Shown here one piece after another: positions 27,919 through 37,310 of a DNA stretch of 64,000 nt. The first letter of the stretch is position 1; every line of letters begins with the position of its first letter. The translations under genes and the position numbers were made by a program. The stretch is from positions 1-64,000 of the forward strand of contig JAKSRE010000007.1 in the NCBI GenBank assembly GCA_024403775.1. The letters are read 5' to 3'. The notes below the pieces were generated by a model. The model searched no databases and was not told the DNA's origin. It was given only the letters and a program-made list of their open reading frames with translations. Source of the stretch: Clostridia bacterium. GTDB taxonomy: Bacteria > Bacillota > Clostridia > Saccharofermentanales > Saccharofermentanaceae.

Positions 27919-28070
27919 TCTGATGTTCCAACCAATGATTGGAAGAAATGTACAACTTCAGTGTCATTCACTCAGATTGCCTGTTCTATTCACTCTACAG
28001 TGAATGAAATGTCAGTTTTAAGTGAATCTCACTCTTCAGTGAATGAAATGCTAGTTTTAAGTGAATGCAA
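27919..28070. repeat. Intergenic AGTGAA/TTCACT word array and orphan TGATTGG unit
   Basis: 27921-27950 reads like a single unit of the 179-345 array (TTCCAA...TGATTGG then AGAAAT). It is followed by TTCACT at 27967 and 27989 and AGTGAA at 27999, 28021, 28038 and 28060, with CTCACT at 28028. The TTCACT-AGTGAA-AGTGAA block repeats with a 39-bp period; its internal steps are 10 and 22 bp. No gene here. Confidence 0.75.
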
Positions 28071-28080
28071 CGCTTTGCCT

Positions 28081-28287
28081 GCCAAAGTCCACAAAACCCC
28101 TCCACAAGATTGTGGACTTTTAGGCCTTCTTTTGTGGAGTTCGCGCCAAAGTCCACAAACCCCCTCCACAAGATTGTGGACTTTTGAGCCTTCTTTTGTG
28201 GAGTTCGCGCCAAAGTCCACAAAACCCCTCCACAAGATTGTGGACTTTTAGGCCTTCTTTTGTGGAGTTCGCGCCAAAGTCCACAAG
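28081..28287. repeat. Tandem 64-bp intergenic repeat, word TTGTGGA/TCCACAA
   Basis: Three near-identical 64-bp units start at 28081, 28145 and 28209, with a 15-bp partial copy at 28273. Each holds two TCCACAA and two TTGTGGA sites; the two TTGTGGA sites are 22 bp apart. Short open frames on both strands are by-products of the repeat. The array ends about 70 bp before the NudC-like gene. Confidence 0.92.
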
Positions 28288-28355
28288 AACAAGATACAGC
28301 AGAAAATAAAAATGTTATACTTTATTCAGAAAAAATAATTATAGGGGAATTACAA

Positions 28356-29204
28356 ATGTATCACGAGATATATCCACATAAATTAGACATTACATATCTT
28401 GTTAATCAGACCAGCACTTCTGATGACCTGGTGATTCAGGCTAATGATAAAAATGAGGTGCGCGTGATAGAGGAAGGCGAAGATATGAGGCTTCCGACAG
28501 TTGGAGAGATTAAGGATGAAGGTCTGGAGATTAATAGTGAGAGGTTCCTTTTCGCGCTGGATGATAAAAAGGTTTTCTGGATTCAAGGCGACATAAAAGA
28601 AAAAACGGGCATAACTTATAAATCATCACGAGATTTAAGATATATTAAGCCACAGCATTTATCTTATGCGGCTTCTGTGGCATCTTCGCTCATTGGCTGG
28701 TATAAGAATAATAAGTTTTGCAGCAGATGCGGAAGTCCGACACGTCATTCAGATACTGAAAGGGCACTTGTATGTACAGATGAGAATTGTAAGTTTACAA
28801 AATATCCAACTATATCGCCATCTGTTATTGTTCTTATAAGAAATGGGAATAAAGCGCTTCTTACAAAATATGCATTAGCTCACAGCAGCTACAATCGATA
28901 TGCTCTGGTAGCGGGTTATGTGGAGACTTCTGAGACTCCTGAAGAGACAGTTATGAGAGAAGTTAAGGAAGAGGTAGGTCTTAAGGTTAAGAATATTCAC
29001 TACTATAAAAGTCAGCCGTGGCCGCTGTCTGGCGCACTTCTTCTTGGATTTTACTGTGATCTTGATGGAAGTGATGAAGTTACACTTGATACGAATGAAT
29101 TATCTGTAGGTGACTGGGTTAGTAGAGAGGATATGCCAGACAGATCAGATGATGTGAGTCTTACAAGTGAACTTATGGAACAGTTTAGAACGGGAAAGCT
29201 TTGA
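28356..29204 (+). CDS. nudC: NudC-like NAD(H)-pyrophosphatase (Nudix)
   Basis: 282 residues. NudC-type enzymes hydrolyse NADH and de-cap NAD-capped RNA. A four-Cys zinc ribbon (FCSRCGS...VCTDENC, residues about 120-145) precedes the Nudix box. That box starts at about residue 187 with GYVETSETPEE and ends REVKEEVGL, so all catalytic Glu are present. It is followed by SQPWPLS, the NudC signature after the Nudix box. A longer frame reaches back into the 64-bp repeat; ATG 28356 has AGGGGA 8 bp upstream and is preferred. The N-terminal 110 residues are the usual poorly conserved domain. Confidence 0.9.
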   Translation: MYHEIYPHKLDITYLVNQTSTSDDLVIQANDKNEVRVIEEGEDMRLPTVGEIKDEGLEINSERFLFALDDKKVFWIQGDIKEKTGITYKSSRDLRYIKPQHLSYAASVASSLIGWYKNNKFCSRCGSPTRHSDTERALVCTDENCKFTKYPTISPSVIVLIRNGNKALLTKYALAHSSYNRYALVAGYVETSETPEETVMREVKEEVGLKVKNIHYYKSQPWPLSGALLLGFYCDLDGSDEVTLDTNELSVGDWVSREDMPDRSDDVSLTSELMEQFRTGKL

Positions 29205-29293
29205 GTTGGCGCTAAGTCTACAAAGCTATAAGTCCAAAATCAATTAACAAGTCAGAATGCAAAAATTAATCGGAATCGAGGGTAAAAATCAAA

Positions 29294-29794
29294 ATGGATA
29301 ATCAGTCAAATGCACCAGTCTGGCGTAATGTCAGAAGAATTAAAAATGAGATTTCAGTGGAAGAAGGAAGAGAACTTCTTAAAACATGTCGCCGTGGGGC
29401 ACTATCAGTTAATGGGGATAATGGATTTCCATATGTTATTCCTGTGAATTTTTATTATGACGAAGGTGATGACAGAGTCTATATTCATTCAGCACGTAAG
29501 GGACATAAGATTGAGTCGATAGCCAAAGATAACAGAGTGTGTTTTACAACCTGGGATAATGGAAAAAGAATTGAAGGCGACTGGGCAGATGAGGTTAGAA
29601 GCGTGGTTGTTTTCGGTGAGGCAGAGATTGTAAGTGACCTTATAATCAAAGAAGACAGACTTCGTAAATTCGGAAATAAATACTATCCAGAACCAGAAGA
29701 GGTTGAGAAAGAGATAGAAGCCGACTTTAGAAATGTGGAATTAATATCAATCAAAATATGCCATATATCTGCCAAAAAAGTACAAGAAAAATAA
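29294..29794 (+). CDS. Pyridoxamine 5'-phosphate oxidase-like flavin split-barrel protein
   Basis: 166 residues resembling the NimA-like branch of flavin-binding split-barrel proteins: CRRGALSVNGDNGFPYVIPVN, then YIHSARKGHK and a VVVFGEAEIV strand. FMN binding is expected; substrate unknown. It lies 90 bp after the NudC-like gene with its own ribosome site and could be co-transcribed with it. No signal or membrane segment. Confidence 0.82.
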   Translation: MDNQSNAPVWRNVRRIKNEISVEEGRELLKTCRRGALSVNGDNGFPYVIPVNFYYDEGDDRVYIHSARKGHKIESIAKDNRVCFTTWDNGKRIEGDWADEVRSVVVFGEAEIVSDLIIKEDRLRKFGNKYYPEPEEVEKEIEADFRNVELISIKICHISAKKVQEK

Positions 29795-29893
29795 ATTTAG
29801 ATTAAGAACATATTAATTATTGTGCTTTACATAAAAAACATCTCATAGATTTGATATAGTAACATTGACTAAATTTATGAGAATGGGGAATAG

Positions 29894-31069
29894 ATGATGA
29901 GATTGAAGCACAATTCTGCTGACAAAAATGCAGCAAAAAATACTAGCAGAGAGTCTAATTTGGGAGGCGCTAACCAGACACGTTCAAATAGTCCAGATGA
30001 ACTATATAAGAACAGGGATATGATTCACAGTACATCCGTAACAGCTGCAAGAATTAATTCCGCTGGGATGAGTGATAAAACAACAAAAACTCATGGTGCA
30101 TCCAGTAATGTGGCTCCTACTTTGTTTTCGGATACAGATATTAATCCAATCGCATCAGCGATAATTAATGAAGTTAAGAAAGTGATCTGTGGTAAGGATA
30201 ATATCATCTTCATGGTCCTTGTTGGAATTCTTGGTGAAGGACACATTCTTATTGAGGACGTTCCAGGTGTTGGTAAGACAACTCTGGCATTAGCTTTTTC
30301 CAGAGTAATGGGTCTTAATTATGGACGTGTACAGTTCACACCAGATGTTTTGCCATCGGATATCACAGGCTTTTCGATATATGATAACAAGACTGGTACT
30401 ATGAGATATCAACAGGGATCTGTTTTCCATAATCTTTTCCTTGCAGATGAGCTTAACCGAGCTTCTTCAAGAACGCAGTCAGCTCTTCTTGAGGCGATGG
30501 AAGAGGGACAGGTTACTGTAGATGATGCTACTTATTTACTTCCTAATCCTTTTATTGTTTTTGCTACACAGAACCCTTCTGGTGCTTCTGGTACCTCGCT
30601 TCTCCCTGATTCACAGATGGACAGATTTGCTGTAAGAATCTCCATGGGTTATCCAGATGCAGAGGCTGAGAAGGCGATGATTCTTGCAAGACAGAATGTT
30701 AATCCTCTCAACGATTTAAGACAGGTATGTTCTGTAGAAGATATTTTAAATATGCAGAACGACATAAGAAATGTTTATATAGACGATAAGTTAATTAAAT
30801 ACATAATTAATCTTGTTACAACAACGCGCCGTCATGTATCACTTGATCGTGGTGCGAGCCCTAGAGCAACTCTGGCACTCACTGATATGGCAAAAGCCTG
30901 TGCTTATATCCATGGCCGTAACTATGTAATTCCACAGGATGTCAGAAGAGTATTTATAAACGTTATTGCACACAGAATTATTCTCTCTCCAGAAGCTGAT
31001 ATCAAGGAGATGACAACTGAGGAGATTGCTAACGAGATTATTAATAAGGTGGCACCTCCTAAGGTTTAA
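29894..31069 (+). CDS. MoxR-family AAA+ ATPase (cluster 1)
   Basis: 391 residues. The MoxR core has Walker A EDVPGVGKTTLA (about residues 120-131), the VQFTPDVLPSDITG segment, Walker B NLFLADELNRASSRTQSALLE-type motif, sensor 1 IVFATQNPSG, and the arginine-finger region DSQMDRF. Unlike most MoxR proteins it has a roughly 75-residue hydrophilic N-terminal extension rich in Ser, Asn and Lys. First gene of MoxR-DUF58-transglutaminase, a chaperone-like module conserved in many bacteria with no settled biochemical role. A paralogue is at 41825. Confidence 0.92.
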   Translation: MMRLKHNSADKNAAKNTSRESNLGGANQTRSNSPDELYKNRDMIHSTSVTAARINSAGMSDKTTKTHGASSNVAPTLFSDTDINPIASAIINEVKKVICGKDNIIFMVLVGILGEGHILIEDVPGVGKTTLALAFSRVMGLNYGRVQFTPDVLPSDITGFSIYDNKTGTMRYQQGSVFHNLFLADELNRASSRTQSALLEAMEEGQVTVDDATYLLPNPFIVFATQNPSGASGTSLLPDSQMDRFAVRISMGYPDAEAEKAMILARQNVNPLNDLRQVCSVEDILNMQNDIRNVYIDDKLIKYIINLVTTTRRHVSLDRGASPRATLALTDMAKACAYIHGRNYVIPQDVRRVFINVIAHRIILSPEADIKEMTTEEIANEIINKVAPPKV

Positions 31070-31072
31070 GTT

Positions 31073-32155
31073 ATGTTCAAACGCCGTCTTTTGTATTTTC
31101 TCTTACTTTTGGGAGCATATATATTCTACCTTTTCTATAAGATGTGGGTGGGATGGTATATTTTGGTATTGGTTATTCTGATACCAGTTTTGTCCTGCAT
31201 TTTTTCGTTGATTCTATTTTTTACAATCAAAATTAAACCATCTCTTAAGAGAGTTGCTCTCATAAATGAGGAGGTCTATATCTCTCTGGGTGATGCTCAA
31301 AACAATGTGGGCGCAATTCTTCCTGTATATGCTAAGGCTAAGATAAAAGACTTCATGGCTGATAAAGAATATAAAATAAAGATTCGCTCAAGCTTTAGTA
31401 AAGTGGATCACTATGTCTTTAATACAGAGCATTGCGGAATATTTGAAGTGACTATTCCCAAGGTATATGTCTATGACATTCTTGGACTGTTCAGATTCAG
31501 AAGGAAGGTTGATTTCTCCACCAGAATCACAATTAAGCCACGTCCTGTTTTACCAGAGAGAATGCCTGAACTTGCAGGTTTTAAGGCAAAGTATCTGCGT
31601 AAATCAAATCGTCTGGATTCTGAGATCTATGATATCAGAGAATATATGGAGGGAGATCCAATCAAGACTATTCACTGGAAAGTATCTGCCAAGAAGGATA
31701 AGACTCTTGTAAAGGAACCACAGGAAGAGCATAATGCGCATTCACGAGTATATCTAGAATTATCTTCTGACAGAGATATCGTGGATAAGCGTCTTGGCGA
31801 GCTTATTTTTACATCAAGATATTTTCTCGATAATGAGATGGAGCACAAAATCCGAGTTGTTCCACCATATATTCATGAGATTAGCTTTGATATATCTAAT
31901 AACCACGATATAGACAGAATGCTTCAGAAAGTTTTATTAATGAAGCTTCCTGATAAGGATATGGATAAGAATCTGTTGGATAAAAATTCAGCGATTTCTG
32001 GTGATGCTAAGGGTGATGCTACGGGCGACTCCAAGGGTGAAGCCAAGGGTGATGCCAAGGGCGAGACTAAGGGTGACTCCAAGGGTGAAGCAACAAATGA
32101 CCCTGATCCTGATATGGACTTAGATACGAAGGAGGATGATGTTTATGCTAGATAA
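31073..32155 (+). CDS. DUF58 protein with repetitive Gly-Asp-Lys tail (cluster 1)
   Basis: 360 residues. Two membrane helices at the N terminus (about 5-60) are followed by a beta-rich region and the DUF58 signature DIREYMEGDPIKTIHWKVSAKK (split here for position: about residues 180-205). The last 55 residues are a low-complexity tail of GDxKG units (GDAKGDATGDSKGEAK and similar), encoded at 31997-32095 by near-repeats of 12-15 bp. It starts 3 bp after moxR and overlaps the next gene, so the three are coupled. Confidence 0.88.
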   Translation: MFKRRLLYFLLLLGAYIFYLFYKMWVGWYILVLVILIPVLSCIFSLILFFTIKIKPSLKRVALINEEVYISLGDAQNNVGAILPVYAKAKIKDFMADKEYKIKIRSSFSKVDHYVFNTEHCGIFEVTIPKVYVYDILGLFRFRRKVDFSTRITIKPRPVLPERMPELAGFKAKYLRKSNRLDSEIYDIREYMEGDPIKTIHWKVSAKKDKTLVKEPQEEHNAHSRVYLELSSDRDIVDKRLGELIFTSRYFLDNEMEHKIRVVPPYIHEISFDISNNHDIDRMLQKVLLMKLPDKDMDKNLLDKNSAISGDAKGDATGDSKGEAKGDAKGETKGDSKGEATNDPDPDMDLDTKEDDVYAR

Positions 32156-34493
32156 ATTTCATTCTCCAATAAGAATTCTTTACTCATATATTATTGTAAT
32201 GGCTCTTAATATCTCGGTTGTGGAGATATTCTGTGAGACTTATATGCTTCCTATAAATTTAACTTTCTTCATAAGTAATGTTGCGGCAATGGTAGCTGCT
32301 ATTGCTATTCTTAATGGTGTAAAGATGAAGAGATTCAGCCTGATAGGTTTTGTCTTACTTGGCATTGGAAGCATATATTTTATAAACAACAGAACAGATC
32401 TGGTTCTTTGCATCAGGAAGATTTTTCTTTCTATTCAGGGCATGGCATTCTTTAAATATCAGATATTAAATAATACTACCAAAGTTCCGATTAACTCTCT
32501 TTCTGAATGCTGGTCGCTGATAATGGTTTTACCATCTTATTTTCTTACACTGGCATTAGAGAAAAAACTTAATATCTTTATCGGACTTACCTGGTATATT
32601 GGTCTGTTTGTTACGACAGTACTTCTTAATTACAGTTTTGCCTACTGGTACTGGTATGCTATTTTTATCGCCGCATGCCTTCTTGTTGTGCTGTTCGGAT
32701 TAATACGTAAGCATGAGAGCAGATTAGTGGATAAGATAATGCTTATTATGTTCATACCAGTTGTGCTGATTGCTTTTATTCCTACTTATCTTTATCCTAT
32801 GGAATCTTATGATTTCCATACTGCTAATGATCAGTTCAATGCCGTTATTATGGCTTTTGATAAAGCTACAAGCAGTAATTTGGCAGATGTTATCAAGAGC
32901 AGAGTCTTTGACAGAGATACAACAGGTCTTGATTCAGATATTAATGCGGTAAGACCAGTAAATAATGTAGTAAGTTTTATAGTAGCTCAGAACGGAGCAA
33001 TCTCAACAACATCGGATAACCTTAATAACCAGGGTGCTTTTGTTCCAATTAATGCAACCATTATGGAGATTAAACTTAATCTTTATGATGAGGAATATAT
33101 TGATGAGTTTGGCGGCCGTAACTTCTATTTATTATCAACATCCATGGGCTTTTTTGATGGCAACAGCTGGATGAGAGGTAATGCTCCTGATACTACAGAT
33201 AGCGAGTTTGTGTCACAATCAATAAACATTCCTGCATCTTTGTCGATTAGTACTAGAAGCGTATGGGACAGTATTCTTGTGCCAAACTACGCAGGTCGTT
33301 TTTCGGATACTTATGGATTTGACTATTCCTCAATAGGAGAGATAACGTCGCTTAATAATGTTGATAGATATTTTATGGGTGAGTATTTTGACAATGCTAA
33401 TGGATATAATAAATATGACTGGATACTTAGGGCGCCTTCTGAATGTGACCCTGTCTCCGAGATAAATGAAGAATATAGAAATTATATTGATGGTGTCTGC
33501 ACTCATGTTCCAGAGGATATCGAGTTTTATATTCTTGATAATGTAGATCTTCCTGAGTGGTATATCGATGCATATAAGGGCTATTCCAGCTATTCGACAC
33601 TCGAATTAACCAAATTGGTAATGGATTATGTTCATAGTACTCATACGTATGATCAGGATACGTCCTATCCTGGTAATGATGAAGCACACGATTTTGTAAG
33701 CTGGTTTTTATCTGAGAGTGAGACAGGTTATTGTGTTCATTTTGCTTCAGCTACAGCAGTTCTTTTAAGAATGCTTAATATTCCTTCCAGATACTGCCTA
33801 GGCTATGAGGTAAATCATGTTCAGCCTAATAAGACTATTACTGTGTATGATACAGATGCACATGCCTGGTGTGAGGTATGGACTGATGAGTATGGCTGGG
33901 TTCAGATTGATCCTACTTCTAATACTTTTGTAAATGGTCCCCGCTTCGAAAATGAGATAAAAATCGATGTGGAACGCCCTCGTTCAACTCCTACACCAAC
34001 CCCACGACCAAATGGCGTAGCTGTAGAAGAAGCTGAGGGAGGACAGATGGTAATCATCAATGAGTTTGGAGAAAAGAAAGTCTATTATGTAAAGAATGAG
34101 GATTTACCGATTGTGATCGATTTAAGTCCTCACGAAGGAACTATAAGCAGGAAAACAGAGAGAACCCTATTGGTTATTTTATTTGTTCTTATTGCTATGC
34201 TTACTTATAGAATAGTTTATTCAGCTTTGTGGAAGCACAGATTTAGAAGTTCCAATAAAAATCTGGCAGTAAGAGCATATGGCAGATATTACTATTTGTT
34301 TGTTCGCTTCTATAGGGCAGAAAGAGATGAAGTTATCGATAGAGTAGTAGACAAAGCAATGTACAGCCGCGAAGGTGTAAGTGAGGAAGAATTCATTATG
34401 ATTTCTTCGAGAGTCATCAAGAAAGTTAATCGACTTATATCTGGTGGCGGACTTCTAAAAAAGTTTATTTCTGCAACTTTGTTAAAGGTCTAA
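32145..34493 (+). CDS. Membrane-anchored transglutaminase-like protein (cluster 1)
   Basis: 782 residues. The N terminus has about six membrane helices (to residue ~215). An extracytoplasmic region carries the transglutaminase-core catalytic triad: C530 (GYCVHFAS), H573 (AHAWCEVW) and D589 (QIDPTS). A Thr-Pro linker (RSTPTPTPRP), another membrane helix and a cytoplasmic tail follow. ATG 32145 is 9 bp after GGAGG; two in-frame ATGs at 32136 and 32139 are too close to it. The substrate is likely a surface or secreted protein, by family analogy. It overlaps the DUF58 gene. Confidence 0.9.
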   Translation: MLDKFHSPIRILYSYIIVMALNISVVEIFCETYMLPINLTFFISNVAAMVAAIAILNGVKMKRFSLIGFVLLGIGSIYFINNRTDLVLCIRKIFLSIQGMAFFKYQILNNTTKVPINSLSECWSLIMVLPSYFLTLALEKKLNIFIGLTWYIGLFVTTVLLNYSFAYWYWYAIFIAACLLVVLFGLIRKHESRLVDKIMLIMFIPVVLIAFIPTYLYPMESYDFHTANDQFNAVIMAFDKATSSNLADVIKSRVFDRDTTGLDSDINAVRPVNNVVSFIVAQNGAISTTSDNLNNQGAFVPINATIMEIKLNLYDEEYIDEFGGRNFYLLSTSMGFFDGNSWMRGNAPDTTDSEFVSQSINIPASLSISTRSVWDSILVPNYAGRFSDTYGFDYSSIGEITSLNNVDRYFMGEYFDNANGYNKYDWILRAPSECDPVSEINEEYRNYIDGVCTHVPEDIEFYILDNVDLPEWYIDAYKGYSSYSTLELTKLVMDYVHSTHTYDQDTSYPGNDEAHDFVSWFLSESETGYCVHFASATAVLLRMLNIPSRYCLGYEVNHVQPNKTITVYDTDAHAWCEVWTDEYGWVQIDPTSNTFVNGPRFENEIKIDVERPRSTPTPTPRPNGVAVEEAEGGQMVIINEFGEKKVYYVKNEDLPIVIDLSPHEGTISRKTERTLLVILFVLIAMLTYRIVYSALWKHRFRSSNKNLAVRAYGRYYYLFVRFYRAERDEVIDRVVDKAMYSREGVSEEEFIMISSRVIKKVNRLISGGGLLKKFISATLLKV

Positions 34494-34549
34494 AACAATT
34501 TTAACGATAAAGTAATCAAATTTAACTAAATTTTAAGCAAAAAATTAAT

Positions 34550-34586
34550 CTCAGATAAAGACATACCTATTCTGAGGTTATATAAT
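34550..34586 (+). promoter_or_regulatory. Possible promoter and operator for the LRR/DUF4214 gene
   Basis: TATAAT at 34581-34586 lies just after the inverted repeat CTCAGA (34550-34555) / TCTGAG (34571-34576), whose arms occupy the expected -35 and spacer region. No good -35 box is present, which would fit an activator- or repressor-controlled promoter. Confidence 0.35.
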
Positions 34587-34633
34587 GTATAGGTGTTGTT
34601 AGAAAACAATGTAATATTTCAAAGGAGAAGATT

Positions 34634-36559
34634 ATGTTTGGTATAGGATTATGCAAAAGATTAATCCCATCACTTGCAGCTATTCTTGTTGCAGGCAGCA
34701 TAATTGGTTCAATGGGTGCCATTGATGTTAATGCTGGTACAAATGATGGATTTATCTTTGAGACACAGGGCAACAATACTATCGTTCTTACTGAGTACAC
34801 AGGTTCAGCAGCAGATGTTGAGATTCCTAACACAGTAAATGGTAAGAAAGTAGTTGGAATTGATGCTGAGGCTTTTAAGGATAACAAGACAGTTAAGACT
34901 GTTAAGATTCCTTCTAATGTTACTACTATTGGTGAGAATGCATTTAAGGATGCTATTAACCTTACTTCAGTACAGTTTAGCGATAGTGTAACAACAATCA
35001 GTAAGAATGCTTTTAAGGGATGTACATCACTTTCTAGTGTTAAGCTTCCAAATGCTCTTACAACAATTAAGGAAAGTACTTTTGAAGGCTGTACAGCTCT
35101 CTCATCTGTATCAATTCCTAATAGTGTTAAGACAATTGAGACAAAGGCTTTCTATGGCTGTCAGTCACTTATGGAAGTTAGTCTTTCTGAGAATGTAACA
35201 GCTATCGGTCAGATGGCTCTTGGTTATGGTTACAATGCTTCAAAGGGCATGTCAATGCCATATTCAGGTTTTACTATCAACTGTTCAGAGGGAACAAAAG
35301 CTTATGAGTACGCTCAGAACGAGGGCTTCCTTCTTAATACAGCTGATATCTGGGAGACAATTGCAAATGAGACAGGTGTTACAATCACAGGTCACAAGGG
35401 CTTCAAGAAGGCTCTCGTAATCCCAGAGAAGATTGATGGCAAGAAGGTTACTGCTATCGGTGTTCAGGCTTTCTACGGTGACGATCTTATCGAATCAGTA
35501 AAGATTCCAGAGGGCGTTACAGTTATCGACAGATGGGCATTTGATGAGTGTCCAAACCTTAAGACAGTTATTATTCCAAGCACAGTTAAGACTATTGGAA
35601 CAAAGGCTTTCATGTCAGATAAGATTAAGACAGTTTGTTGTACAGAGGCTGTATATAAGCTTTATACTTGGAACTCAACAACAACACGTCACGTATATGA
35701 CAATGATAAGGATGCAAAGTGTAATATCTGTAATTATGACAGATTCGCTCCAACTCCAACTCCAACAATCGATCCTTCAAAGTTCGTAACTACTACACCA
35801 GTTCCTACAAAGGCTCCTGAGATGAGCGTAGGCGACTTCGTAGATCGTTGTTATCAGATTGCACTCGGCCGTGAGGCAGATGAGGCAGGATTTAATTCTT
35901 GGGTAGATAAGCTTAATAGTGGTGCACAGTGTGGTTCACAGGTTGGTTACGGCTTTATCTTCAGCCAGGAGTATACAAACAAGAAGACATCAGACGAGCA
36001 GTTCGTTAAGGATTTGTATTCAATGTTCTTTGGCCGTGAGGCTGACGAGGCAGGATTCAAGTATTGGGTAGGCAAGCTTACAAATAAGGAGTCACGTGAG
36101 TCTGTATTCCAGGGCTTTGCTAACTCAACAGAGTTCGCTAACCTCTGTGCTAAGTATGGTATTGTATCAGGCTACTATGTTGTAGGCTGTGCAAACGATG
36201 TTCAGGGTGGTGTAAACAGCTTCGTAGCTCGTATGTATCGTATCTGTCTTGACCGTCTTCCAGATCAGGCTGGACAGAGTGGATGGGTTGAGAAGCTTAT
36301 GAACGGCAGCACAACAGGTGCTTCTTGTGCAAGAGGCTTCGTTATGAGTACTGAGTTTGCTAATAAGAAGCTTTCAAATGCTGACTTCGTTGCTTATATG
36401 TATCGTGCATTCTTCGGCCGTGAGGCTGATCAGGCTGGCCTTGAGGGCTGGGTAACAATGCTTGAGCGTGGTTCTTCACGTGAGGTTGTATTTAATGGTT
36501 TCGTTAACTCAACAGAGTTCTCTAACCTTTGTTCAACATATGGCATTAAGGTTAAGTAA
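34634..36559 (+). CDS. Secreted BspA-type leucine-rich repeat protein with DUF4214 repeats
   Basis: 641 residues. A signal peptide (hydrophobic core IPSLAAILVAGSIIGSMG) is followed by BspA/LRR_5 repeats at about residues 35-340. These carry phrases such as FKDNKTVKTVKIPSNVTTI and NAFKGCTSLSSVKLP. A Pro-Thr linker (PTPTPTIDPSK) then leads to four DUF4214-type units (about 395-640; READEAGFNSWVDKL and similar). LRR_5 proteins commonly mediate adhesion. The strong AAGGAGA site and clean codon pattern suggest good expression. Confidence 0.9.
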   Translation: MFGIGLCKRLIPSLAAILVAGSIIGSMGAIDVNAGTNDGFIFETQGNNTIVLTEYTGSAADVEIPNTVNGKKVVGIDAEAFKDNKTVKTVKIPSNVTTIGENAFKDAINLTSVQFSDSVTTISKNAFKGCTSLSSVKLPNALTTIKESTFEGCTALSSVSIPNSVKTIETKAFYGCQSLMEVSLSENVTAIGQMALGYGYNASKGMSMPYSGFTINCSEGTKAYEYAQNEGFLLNTADIWETIANETGVTITGHKGFKKALVIPEKIDGKKVTAIGVQAFYGDDLIESVKIPEGVTVIDRWAFDECPNLKTVIIPSTVKTIGTKAFMSDKIKTVCCTEAVYKLYTWNSTTTRHVYDNDKDAKCNICNYDRFAPTPTPTIDPSKFVTTTPVPTKAPEMSVGDFVDRCYQIALGREADEAGFNSWVDKLNSGAQCGSQVGYGFIFSQEYTNKKTSDEQFVKDLYSMFFGREADEAGFKYWVGKLTNKESRESVFQGFANSTEFANLCAKYGIVSGYYVVGCANDVQGGVNSFVARMYRICLDRLPDQAGQSGWVEKLMNGSTTGASCARGFVMSTEFANKKLSNADFVAYMYRAFFGREADQAGLEGWVTMLERGSSREVVFNGFVNSTEFSNLCSTYGIKVK

Positions 36560-36587
36560 TTAACTTATATTTAATTTTGGTTTTTGG

Positions 36588-36642
36588 TTAGGTTGTCTTA
36601 ATAGAAAAAGTATTTTCTATTGGGGCAACCTATCTTTTTTGA
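36588..36642 (+). terminator. Intrinsic terminator after LRR/DUF4214 gene
   Basis: TAGGTTGTC...AATAGAAAA pairs with TTTTCTATT...GGCAACCTA, a long stem with a small internal mismatch, followed by a T6 run. Confidence 0.88.
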
Positions 36643-36755
36643 AAATTTTTTCATATTAAGTGAAATATAACAGGTTCATATTCGTACTTATATATGAGAG
36701 CGGTCGTGAAGTGACTTTTCTGCAAAATAGAATTTAAGGAGAATAAATAGACGTT

Positions 36756-37310
36756 ATGGAAGATGAAATGATAATTAACTTGTTTTGTGAGCGCTCGGAA
36801 CAAGCAATTAGAGAGTTGTCTAACAAGTACGGAAGCCTTGCGCAAGGGGTCTGTGAGAATATCCTGAGAAATTCATTTGATGCAGAAGAGTGTGTAAATG
36901 ATTCATTATTTACAACCTGGCTGGCAATCCCGCCAAGGCGCCCGACATCACTTAAAGCATACTTTGTAGGCATAGCAAGAAACAAAGCTATAGACAGGTT
37001 CAGATATAATACCTCAGCCAGAAGAGATACCTTTGGTGATGTTGCAATCGATGAGTTAGAAGAATACTTACAATCCTATTCATCTACCGAAAAGGAGTGT
37101 GAAGCTGAAGAATTATCTTTGGCAATTGAGAATTTCCTAGGTACCCTTAAAAAGGAAGACAGAACACTGTTTATGTGCAGATACTATTATTCGACTACTG
37201 TTCTGGATCTGGCAAATAAGATGAATAAGAGCGAAAAGTATATTAATCTTCGACTTTTCAGGATTCGCGAGAAGCTCCGCAAGTATTTAATTAAGGAGGA
37301 ACTGATATGA
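36756..37310 (+). CDS. ECF-type RNA polymerase sigma factor
   Basis: 184 residues. Region 2 includes AEECVNDSLFTTWLAIPP and FVGIARNKAIDRFR; region 4 has EDRTLFMCRYYYSTTVLDLA and a helix ending YINLRLFRIREKLRKYL. It directs RNA polymerase to an extracytoplasmic-stress regulon. It overlaps the next gene, its likely membrane anti-sigma, by 4 bases (ATGA), the usual arrangement. AAGGAG lies 13 bp before ATG 36756; ATG 36768 is an alternative start. Confidence 0.93.
   Translation: MEDEMIINLFCERSEQAIRELSNKYGSLAQGVCENILRNSFDAEECVNDSLFTTWLAIPPRRPTSLKAYFVGIARNKAIDRFRYNTSARRDTFGDVAIDELEEYLQSYSSTEKECEAEELSLAIENFLGTLKKEDRTLFMCRYYYSTTVLDLANKMNKSEKYINLRLFRIREKLRKYLIKEELI

Noticed and set aside
27995..28251. 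Frames across the 64-bp repeats, and an upstream start for the NudC-like gene in the repeat
   Set aside because: Repeat artefacts; ATG 28356 has a ribosome site and matches the family length.
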